In this document: one piece after another, positions 55,096 through 64,000 of the stretch | How the letters are laid out: each line of letters begins with the position of its first letter | Position numbering within the stretch: the first letter of the stretch is position 1 | Assembly: GCA_026119855.1 (NCBI GenBank) | Contig: JAOWBW010000027.1 | Span: 682,001-746,000 of the forward strand | Origin: Campanula takesimana | Lineage: Eukaryota; Streptophyta; Magnoliopsida; Asterales; Campanulaceae | Direction: 5' to 3' | Length of the DNA stretch: 64,000 nt | Made by a program: the position numbers and the translations under genes | Notes under the pieces: model-generated | What the model was told of the DNA's origin: nothing | The model's input: only the letters and a program-made list of their open reading frames with translations | Databases searched by the model: none

Positions 55096-57243
55096 CTACC
55101 TCGGACCCGTTTCGTTTAATTGTCCTCTTGCCCGTAGATGAACTACATGCCTCAATGATATGGAAGCAATCATCATGGGAAAGGCTATCCCCATTCGAGC
55201 CTTGGATTTTTCGCTGTCCAACGTACTCTTAATGGACTTTTCCATCTCCTCCATACATTGTTCAAACGTTAAATCATGTTCGGTGAGTGTTATTACGACC
55301 AATTCATCGGCATTTTGGTGGGGTACCCTTGCACTCATCACATTGGCGATCATAAAGTCGGATGGGCATCTCATATCTCCCTCTTGCACACATGCCCATA
55401 AGGCTTCCTTCCATTCTTCCCCAATCTGAGCCATTCGGACATTGAATTCCAAAAGGTTCACAGGTGTAGGCTCCTCGAACTCAATCATATTAATGCCTTG
55501 GTTGTTGGGGAAAGGGTTATTAATCACGCTCGGGCCACGGGGGTGTTCAAGTTTTCCTTTGTCAATGAGGTCGAGGATGATGCGTTTTATCACGGAGCAA
55601 TCATCGGTATTGTGGCCATGATAATTGTGGAAGGCGCATCTTTTATTTTGGTCAAAGGGTTTCTCGGGATTCCTTGGCTGATAGTTGACCAAAGGTTTTA
55701 CAAGGCCTTGCTTGACTAACCCTTCGAACACCTTACTTATAGGCATTCCGAAATCTTCAAACCTTACATACTGACGCCTTTCTGCAGTCCCACCCTTTTG
55801 AGAGGCTTGCCTTAAGCTTCCTTCTTGGATGCTGTTAACCGTTCCCAGGGTTTCTTTCCCTTTACCGGTGGTCGGAGGGCGGTACCTATAGGAGTTTCCG
55901 CTATTTTGGGCCGGAGACTGCTCATTGAGAGCCTTCTCAAATTTAGATCCTGCGGTTACCATGGCTCGGAGATTGGGGTAGAAGTGATGGCTGATCAAAG
56001 CTCGCAGTTGGGGTTTCAAGCATGACTGAAATATATCCAACTGTTCATCCTCAGTGGGAGGATTGAAAATTTCTCCCAATTTGTAGTTCCATCTTTTGTA
56101 AAACTCACTGATTGGCTCTTCGGTCTTTTGCAGTGTGCTTTGCAAATCGGTGCGATTGGTTTCCCACTCCAAGTTAGAACGGTACTTGGTGAGGAATGCT
56201 TCCTTAATCCGGTCCCATGTGGTTCGAGACTCATCCTTTAAGTTGAAGAACCATTTGAGTGCATTTCCCCTTAAGGACAACTGAAAGTGATCAGCCATTT
56301 GCTGCACGGTGCAACCCTTCGCCCTCATTGCCAAGGTGTAGGCGTTGAGGTGAGTCTGGGGACAGGTGGTCCTGTCAAATTTGTCAATTTCCGGCATTTT
56401 GAATCGATGAGGGAGGGGGACGACCTTATCGGGGTCCGTGACTCCCGAGGTGAACTTCTTCTCGTTTATTCCCTCGAACCTTTCCTCCATTTGTTTCAGC
56501 TTCTCGACTATCCATCCCACTTGAGGGTCCACATGGGGGTTGGAGTTGACGGATCCCATGATTTGAGTTGTCAATGGCACTGCGTTGGGAGGTGAAGTGG
56601 TGGAGGGAACTATCGGAGGAGGATTTGTAGGTGGCATGTGGGTGTAGACATACCCTGGTGCCAGGATGCTTGTTGGGATATATGGTGGGGTAGTTTTGGA
56701 TGTTTGGGCCATCGGGTAGTAGAGTGGGTAAGGCACTTCTTTAGAGATGGTTGGCAGGGCCGGAGGCGGCAAGCTGGCAGTAAATGGGGCCAAGGGTGCT
56801 TGACTGTTTGGGACCATGTCACATAGATTGAACCCCGGTGGGTACATGGAAGCGACACCCGGTGGGACAAGGGGAACATGAGTGATGGGCACATTTTGAT
56901 GAGTGGCGGTTTGGGATGTGGGATGTGAGGTCCCCACATTTGGGTAAGTTTGAGGGGGCGGGACCCGACTGTACCCTTGAGGCGGCACATTCTCAATTCC
57001 TTCTTCGTCAGTGATTTCCACAAAGCCTCCGTCATTTTCAAAAACAATGGCTACCCCTTGCTGTCTCATGATCTCCGTAACCCTGTTCTGCATATCCTCG
57101 AGGCGTTTTCTGTCATTCTCTTCCCGGGCCCTGGCGGCCTCTAAAGCCTGTACCAACTCTTCCCTGCTAAGACCGTTCGGATCTGTGGCATTGTCACCCC
57201 CACTACTACTTCCTACCGGACTAGTCATTTGGAAAAACCTCAA
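55096..57243 (-). pseudogene. Tat B gag, 700+ codons open, C-terminal frameshift
   Basis: Probably starts at MTSPVGSSSGGDNATDPNG (57228). An N-terminal coiled coil (EELVQALEAARAREENDRKR), a long proline-rich region, the gag core (MPEIDKFDRTTCPQTHLNAY, LRGNALKWFFNLKDESRTTW, EPISEFYKRWNYKLGEIFNP), and a zinc-knuckle-like CAFHNYHGHNTDDCSVIKR. Near 55160 the frame slips and the product ends early. The core being open over 700 codons makes this the best preserved gag here. Confidence 0.92.
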
Positions 57244-58950
57244 TGAAGCTGTCGATGAACTTTCCGACTCGGCACTAATCAGGCGATGACCCGGAACTCT
57301 GACCCACTTTTTATGCGCTGCGGAGAAGGAGGTTTATTTCAGACTCAGGTATGGACTCGGGTCGGTGTTTAGGGGAAGACAGGCTTTAGGCTCATGCAAC
57401 ATGAAAGTTTATTTTTATTGATTAATTATGTTCACGTTTATTTAAAACAGATTTATTCCTAACTGGTTGGAAAAGATCTCTCTCCTTTTTCGCAACTATT
57501 CTAAATCCTGGATCAGTGGAGGTCATCACTACACCTATAGACCCCTCGTTTTTCACCTGTATTGCACGCTCCCAAGGACGGACTATCCCGGGCGAGGGTC
57601 CTATAGGGCACGCGGCTTCCACCGATCAAAAGAAGTGAACCTAGGGTCTAGTGCATCGTAAGGTTCCCAATATGCGGGTCATCCTAATCATGGTTGAGCC
57701 CCAGTCGGAATCGAGACATTTCCCCGAAGGCTACACCGAAGGCCCACCGACATTCTGACATGACCTCATTTTGAATGAGGCGTCTCGATCCTTGACCATG
57801 GGCTTAAGGATGATTAAAATGACTCGTTCATTAGGGCTCGAAGACACGGTGTCACCCTATCCTTAGTACATGGCCCTTGCTAATTGCGGTCGTCACTAAC
57901 ACACGAGTTGGAGGCTGGTTAGGCCACGCTTGCATTACATCAAGGAGTCACAACTCGGGCATTAATTTGGCCACAATTAGGTTTGAGCACGTATCAAGGA
58001 TGTGGTAACATGAACTAGACCAAAAACCAACCATAGTCACGGTATTTGTGTGTCACGGACAAGTGTGGTTGACTCGGTTCGGAAGGGAAGGTGGGATGGA
58101 CCCGTGCGCGCATCGAAGGGAACAAGAGCGCCCAACGAGCTGCATCGTGGCATCCACCCCAGGTTTAAAGGGTATTTGGAACGTGCACGGTCAAGTGCGC
58201 GTGATGTGAAGTCATTCTATGCTCCTTTCTTGAGTAAAAAGAGAGATTTTCAATTCGTTTTTCGATAGCATGAGCATGGCATAAGCAAGATATGAACAAG
58301 TATGAACAAGCATGGATTGAGCAATCTATACACAACAAATCAAGGAATATAAGCAAACAAAGACCAAAACTTGTACATGTACCAAATTGTGCACAACAAA
58401 GAATTTTGAATCAAACTTTTGCAAAAGAAATATTTTACATTGAAACCCTTTTGTACAAAGCAATTTGTGCACAACGAGAAGACTCAAGAAAACCCTTACA
58501 AAAGGGATTATGCACGACGAGGTTTTGGAAACCATTTTATTGACAAAAGATCATGCACAACCAAGTTTATTACCTTTTAAAACCAAGTTTTGGCCAAAAG
58601 AATGAAGGTAATGTGCACAAGTAAGACTGTAAATTTGGAACCTGGACAAGTAGAAGCAGAGGGGCACCCAGAATGTTGCAGCCCTGCACCAAACTGTTAA
58701 TTGGCAACATTCTGGCCCCTACCCAAAGTAGCCGTATGGCTAAAGCAAGAGGGTGAAGATTTTTCTCAGTTTCTCCAACTTCTGATCATCAAGCCCCAGT
58801 TTATTGTATTTCCAGAACGTATGTACTCAAAACAGTTCAAACAGAAACATCAAACACACACAAATATGCAAGAAGTCAACTAATGGGAACGGGAGTTTGA
58901 CCCACACAAGAATGCCCCCGGACCTTCTAGAAAGAATTCCGAAAGCACTC
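57244..58950 (-). other. Tat B leader
   Basis: About 1.7 kb between primer site and gag with no convincing gene; a 66-codon frame at 57422-57622 has no recognised domain. It contains the palindrome TAGCCGTATGGCTA at 58729-58742, a relative of the LTR palindromes. Confidence 0.65.
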
Positions 58951-58951
58951 T

Positions 58952-58971
58952 ATTCCCCAGCGGAGTCGCCA
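58952..58971 (-). other. Primer binding site of Tat B (Arg tRNA type)
   Basis: The minus strand reads TGGCGACTCCGCTGGGGAAT. Its complement ends like a plant tRNA-Arg with 3' acceptor CGGAGTCG plus CCA, the primer used by many Tat elements. 1 bp from the LTR. Confidence 0.8.
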
Positions 58972-58972
58972 C

Positions 58973-60471
58973 TGTAAGGATCCCGCCCCGCGCGCGAAAA
59001 CGCGATGGTGTATGGGGCGAAACGCCAAACACGGGAACCGGTCAAATTTAACGGAGTCGCCACATTTTGTTAATTTTAAACCCAACAAAATGACAAAGGT
59101 TTGAGTTCAAAGGTTCGGAGGTCAGGTTACAACTTGGGAGGAGTTTTTACGTCCTCTCAAGTTGCCTCGGACAAAGCCGAGTCTCCCTAAGTTAGTTAAA
59201 ATGTGCATATGTGTGTGTGTGTGTTTAACGGAAAAAAATTCTGTCATTGATTTTATTTGAGAAAACTAGGCTGAAAAGGGGGCCTTGAGTGATAAGATAA
59301 AGGTCAGAGGGCAAAAAAGGCAATTTTTCCCTCCTACCTAAAGTAGCCGTACGGCTGGAGGAGGTAATTCTGGGGTTTTTACAGTTTGCTCAAGAACAGT
59401 CCAGTTCAGAACAGAAACAGGGCATCCTGTCTGAAGCTGGACAAACTGTTTTTGATCCCAGTTTGCAAGAAATCATTTTACAAGTTTTATAACATCATTC
59501 CTATGCTAGATGATCATCACTATGTCCCCCAAAACAAGTATTTGGGTGTGATCATGAGATCATAGGAGAAAATCAAGAAAGTTGATGAATGTCCCCTTTG
59601 GACCAAAATTGGTCATTTGGTGAATAAAGATTGGAACTTTATCACCAAGATGACATTTTATGACTTAAAATCCTTCCAAGAGTCAAAATAACACATAAAG
59701 ATTGAATCTTTATGACCCAAAAGTGGGATTTTGAGGCTAAACCAAAGAGGAAAATGATGAACACTAAGGTTTCATCACCCTCATGATTATCATGGCCAAA
59801 CAAGCATAACATTTAAATGAATAAGGAATGTAAATGACAATCAACAAGTCTATGAGTGTCTAGGTTTAGAACCTCTTCCATACAAGGTATGGAGGGCACC
59901 TTTGAACTTCTCATAGCTTGGACAAGATAGTAATGTAATAATAGGTATATAGTGCTTGATAATGGACAAGTCTTGCAAGAAATAAAAGGTGCTTGAAATG
60001 GACAAGTCTTTGCATGAATGAAGAGTAAATACACGTATAACCAAGATATAAGAAAGAAAATAGGAGTAAGATGAAGAGAAAGGAGGGGGGAGGTGGCTTT
60101 ACCTATGATGGTTATGGCCAATCTTCCTTTCTTCTCTCCTTTTTTGGTTTGTGATCACTCTCACTCTTACTCTGTGGTAATTCCAGCAGAGTGACCTTCT
60201 TAATGTGTATTTCTCCCCCCTGAAATGATCAGCAAGGGGTTCTATTTATAAGGAATGAGGGTGCCCAAACCAGCCGTACGGCTAGGCCCCTCTAGTCCCC
60301 AAAGCATCCATACGGCTCAGCCTGGCGAGCTTCTGGATTTTTCCAATTTTAAACCAGAGTAGTCCTGGAATTTATAGCTTATCCTAGGGAGGTCCTGGCC
60401 TATTAGCTTATCCCTGAAACGGTGCTAAGGCTACCTCTAAGATAGGTTGGTTTCAGATTGGGGTACTTACA
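58973..60471 (-). repeat. Tat B 5' LTR, ~1.5 kb
   Basis: Runs from TGTAAGGATCCC to GGGTACTTACA, inverted ends TGTAAG/CTTACA. A minus-strand TATA box (TATAAATA, plus 60243-60250) is present. Palindromes AGCCGTACGGCT at 60272-60283 and CCATACGGCT at 60308-60317 lie just upstream of it; another AGCCGTACGGCT is at 59345-59356. A GT microsatellite lies near 59208-59224. Confidence 0.82.
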
Positions 60472-61270
60472 CGCGCGCTTCTGTTTGGTTTTCCAGAACA
60501 GGGACAATTTCAGAACATAGCAGAATGATTGGGGTGTGGGCACAGTAGCCTGCATCAAGGCCTGATTTGGACTGTTTTACTTTCGTGTTTTGTTTTATCG
60601 GTCACACGGGTGATTCGAGAGTTGTAAATTATGTGCTTATTTGCTTTTCTTTTCTTTCAAAAAAAAAAAAGTTTTCTCACATGTTGGACCTCACACTACG
60701 TGCACAAATTCTTATCAATTGCTCACTATCGAGTCGCACAAGTTCATAACCCCAAACCCGTCGAGGCCCGTCCTAGAGAGTTTCAAGCTCCACCCGACCT
60801 TGACTCTTTTGAAGCAGTAAACCTCAGCCCGTGGCGTAGTTCATGACTACATGCCGGGGGTAACCTTAAGCCTCTCATTAGCCGAGCACAAGCCAACACA
60901 ATTCTAGTTAAGGTCTGACACTCCATGACTAAGTCGGTTTTCATGTGCCGAGATTTCCCTAAACTAATGTCTTCAAATCATACATGTTGTTTCCAAGAGG
61001 AACAAGTGGTTATCATGGACAAAATAAAAAGCCGTCCCAAAGTGGTTATTATGGACGAAAATAAAAATCCGTCACCGCATGTATGCTTTACTACATTAAT
61101 TTAGTTTAATCCCGACACATGTCGGAATCACAAGCGTGGTGGTATCCGATGAGTATATGGGACCGTGAGAAGATCTATATACTAGTGTGACGATTCCACT
61201 ATTTTCTTAGAAAACCTAAAAAGGACGCCGTCCCTCTGAGTTATATATAAAAAAAGAGTCTTTTCTTTAT
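60472..61270 (+). other. Leader of an inverted Tat A copy
   Basis: From about 60790 on it matches the reverse complement of 38187-38652. The first 290 bp have no counterpart in the window and may correspond to the part of the Tat A leader hidden in the N gap. No LTR or primer site is seen before Tat B begins. Confidence 0.65.
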
Positions 61271-62020
61271 GTGGTTTTGAGTAGTGTGCCCATTGTGTGT
61301 TCTAAGCCTTTTCATGGACCGAAAGTGTTACTCAAGACTGACAAAGGCCTCTTCTGCAATGTAGGTCCAATTGGTACTTACCGCATCTACCGGGATTCAG
61401 CAAATCGGCTAGTTCGTGAATTGATCACTCCAGCAGCTCCGACAGCGTCATTGGCCGGCGGCTCCAACACCGACAACACCATGTCTCTTGAGCAACTCTC
61501 AGCTATGGTCTAACTTCTCTAAGAGCAAGTCTCCACTCTCAACAAGGAGGCTCAAAACAAAGATGACATTTGGCAATCCCATCTTGACAACCAAAGGGAG
61601 GCTCATGAGGCCGAAATGGACCAAATGTAAGCTAAGCTCTCCAAGCTTTCAAGTGGTAAAGACAAAGAGAACAATAAAGAGTCCGAGTGGACCAAAGGTT
61701 TGTTTGAGAGCCCTTATGTTAGTGCCCGTACCAAGAAAATGGGGGAACCGAGCACCGACAATAAACATCACAAGATGGTTGACTCAATCATGTCCTACGT
61801 CGACCAACGCTTCAACGGTCTCAACAAGGGGAAAGGCTCCGACACAAGCCTTTATCAGTCATCCATTCTCATGAGCACAATGGTCGCTCTCCCCGACAAG
61901 TTCAAGATGCCCGACATCAGCAAATTTAAGGGCAACTCTTGTCCCATGGCACACATCGAGACTTATATATGGGCTATGGTTCCGAAGAAGGTCTCTCCCA
62001 AAGTAATGGCACAATGCTTC
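61271..62020 (+). pseudogene. Tat A-type gag N-terminal fragment, plus strand
   Basis: Encodes VLLKTDKGLFCNVGPIGTYR, MSLEQLSAMV, RTKKMGEPSTDNKHHKMVDS and FKMPDISKFKGNSCPMAHIE, then VPKKVSPKVMAQCF, where a G1-type LTR interrupts it. At least two frame breaks (near 61511 and 61690). Conservation of the region before MSLEQL in both copies supports an upstream gag start. Confidence 0.85.
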
Positions 62021-64000
62021 TGACACGCCCCCAAGTCTCGGGATTCCCTAATAGAACCTCGAACCTGGTGCGCGTGACTAACAAGAAACGAGAAACCGAA
62101 TGACATCTGCTTATATCAAACTGACATCATAAATATACTCAAGAGGAACGAGCTAAGATAGCTCACAACGAGTTCTGTACCAAGAAATTTAAACCAAATG
62201 TGGTTATACACAGCGGAAAACATGCCTAGCACATAAGCTGGCATTACAAGAACTATATAAGTCTACCTAATATACTGAGTCTAAACAACTGATACCAAAT
62301 CGTCCTCACCAAAACTGGAAAGGATAACAATCCCTAACAAGAACAACCTGCCAAGTAGGCCCCTGCTAAGTCGAGCCTCACAACGTATTACCACTTGCTT
62401 TACTGGGGTGGGGGGGAGACAAATAAACAAGGAACGGGGTGAGATAAATCTCAGTAAGTTACTAGATACAAGTACATAGCATGTTGTCATGTAATCATGC
62501 AAATCAAGAAGATTATCAAGTAATCATGCTCAAGATGTCATCAAGTAACAAGTATATGAGAGGTTAAGCCAACTCATCAAGTAACTAGCACATAAGAATA
62601 AACTAACACGTTACAAAGGATATTCCAACCTTATTCCTCCCAAGTAAACCATTGTTGTCGTTGCTTATTGCAGTTGACAAATCACGATCAATCAAGTTGC
62701 TGCTGGGCAGTACACAAGAGGACCCGGTAACCAGTGTCACTAACAAGAACAAGATTCACGAGATGTTCACGAGTTTAACATTCACTTTTATGAGGCGTAT
62801 TTCTCTAATAAAGGAAGCTATTCCCTTACTATGGCCTGTAGTAAGGGGTCAAGCGCAGATACATAGGCACCCGATTATCACTTTGGCCCCAGCCTCATGA
62901 TAAGCGTGAACATATACATCTCTGAGCAAGCAAGGACCAGCTGGACTCACACAAGAATGCACAAGTAGATGTTTACTTGAACTACAAGAGTATAGAACTA
63001 AGTCCAAAAGTAGTGGACTAGCTCTTCAGGAACCATGTAATCATGTGCTCACCAAATACAAGTACACGTACGCAATAATTGCGAATACAAATCAGTATAA
63101 CAATGGAACATAATGTGTCCACGTAACACAATCAAGCCAAATTAAAGTCTATTAATAACAGACCCCAACCAAGTAGTAGGGTATGTCATTTTATGTCACT
63201 TTGTCATATGCCATATTTGCATGTACATATTCGTATAATCTTTAACACATTAATGTGTCTATCACGATACCCTTAATTTCAAGTAGAGCCCAACATCCTA
63301 GACTCTAAGCATGTAGTCGAATAGGTCGTATTGTACCTAGTCATAATCATACCTCGCGTATATGTATCGTTAATAATCGAATACATTTTCCAACACATAT
63401 TGTGTTCTATAATCATTGTTTTATGAATTATCTTCATATTACACAAGTCCCTCTTTCTTTAGGAACTCATCTCATGAACAAGATATCTTCTTTATACTTT
63501 ATATACCTCATTGAGTATATGCACGACTAAAACCAAGTACTAGCACATTAGTGCTTGTTCATAGCACTTTCAGTACACACGTATTAGATTCAAGTATGTT
63601 TTAGAATTGTTCATTCTCTATCTAGTTCTATATTCCAACTCTTTGGTTATTCATATCATGTATCAAGTAGTCAACAAGCCACATTCTATCAAGCAGTCAA
63701 CAAGCCATATTCAATCAAGTAGTTATGTGCAAGATTTGTACATACACATTTATTGGTTTCAAGACAAGTACAAAAGTTCTTTCTTTTATATTCAAGTTCA
63801 CACTCCAATTCTTTGGATGTTCAAGCTAAGACTCTTGCTCTGATACCTCTAGTGTTCTATAACACGTACAAGATTACTACCATACACATGTATTGGTTTC
63901 AAGGCATGTACAAGATTTTATCATCTTATATTCAAGTTCTCAATCCAATTCTTTGGATGTTAAAGACATGTACAAGAATTAATTATCTTATACTCAAGTT
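62021..64000 (-). repeat. G1-type chromovirus LTR running off the window
   Basis: Starts TGACACGCCCCC exactly where Tat A gag breaks off, matching the G1 LTR start at 12909. The distal part matches 7157-7450. Candidate target-site sequence is GCTTC at 62016-62020. The other LTR end and any element interior lie beyond 64000. Confidence 0.85.
63540..64000. repeat. Degenerate internal repeats in the G1-type LTR
   Basis: Phrases TTGGTTTCAAGRCAWGTACA and CCAATTCTTTGGATGTT recur about every 130-150 bp (for example near 63754 and 63892, 63795 and 63945). Confidence 0.65.

Larger units (their letters stand above)
52096..60471 (-). mobile_element. Ty3/gypsy Tat element B, truncated by a copia insertion
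   Basis: Minus-strand 5' LTR, Arg-type primer site, long leader, gag and protease region are present. RT, RNase H, integrase and the 3' LTR would lie beyond the copia and are absent from the window. Gag differs clearly from Tat A, so it is a separate Tat family. Confidence 0.88.

Noticed and set aside
55160..57289. Plus-strand frames opposite Tat B gag
   Set aside because: No domain; mirror reading of a clear gag frame.
57422..57622. Extra ORF in the Tat B leader
   Set aside because: 66 codons, no domain, no matching frame in the Tat A leader.
58952..58971. tRNA-Arg 3' end as a tRNA gene
   Set aside because: Only the terminal ~20 bases are present and they abut an LTR; primer binding site.

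Overview
This is repeat-dominated nuclear DNA of a flowering plant, almost certainly a eudicot. The evidence is nested LTR retrotransposons of plant-specific lineages: Ty3/gypsy chromoviruses with initiator-Met-type primer sites, Ty3/gypsy Tat elements with an Arg-type primer site, and Ty1/copia elements including a SIRE-like one. There is also a plant mobile domain (PMD) gene and a 1.1-kb satellite-like tandem array. I see no single-copy cellular gene, rRNA, tRNA or CRISPR array. Species cannot be determined by eye. Nearly every coding region is broken by stops or frameshifts, so the window looks like old pericentromeric-type or intergenic heterochromatin.

Layout. 1-7153: about 6.4 tandem copies of a ~1,115-bp unit, the middle four arranged as two near-identical dimers. 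7154-13757: chromovirus G1 (minus strand, both LTRs truncated). 13758-15149: inverted partial LTR of a G3-like family. 15150-17126: SIRE-type copia pol fragment (minus). 17126-24469: chromovirus-like G2 (minus), with leader tandem repeats and an extra AT-hook ORF between primer site and gag. 24470-25196: two partial copia LTRs. 25197-25539: degenerate DNA with a possible MITE end. 25540-38652: Tat element A (minus): 3' LTR, minisatellite, antisense intron-containing PMD gene, second antisense ORF, then IN, RNase H, RT, PR and gag. 38653-38752: 100-N gap. 38753-49351: chromovirus G3 (minus), arranged partial interior - LTR - interior - LTR. 49352-52095: copia element (plus; RT/RNase H end plus 3' LTR). 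52096-60471: Tat element B (minus; gag/PR, leader, 5' LTR, with an internal tandem duplication). 60472-62020: inverted Tat A fragment (leader plus gag start). 62021-64000: G1-type LTR running off the window.

Insertion order can be read on the right side. A Tat A copy (plus) was hit by Tat B at 60471 and by a G1-type element at 62021. A copia inserted in Tat B at CTTGC. G3 then inserted in the copia RT gene.

The most interesting signals are regulatory and accessory. (1) A module of four ~14-bp GC-rich palindromes spaced about 22-50-22 bp recurs in the LTRs of three gypsy families and one copia family; the G3 and copia spacings are identical (22-51-22). (2) A two-motif version with 29-bp spacing lies upstream of TATA boxes in both the Tat A LTR promoter and the antisense PMD promoter, in the same orientation relative to transcription. 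(3) A 178-codon AT-hook ORF sits in the leader of G2. (4) A duplicated hairpin with a compensatory base change lies beside Tat A pol.
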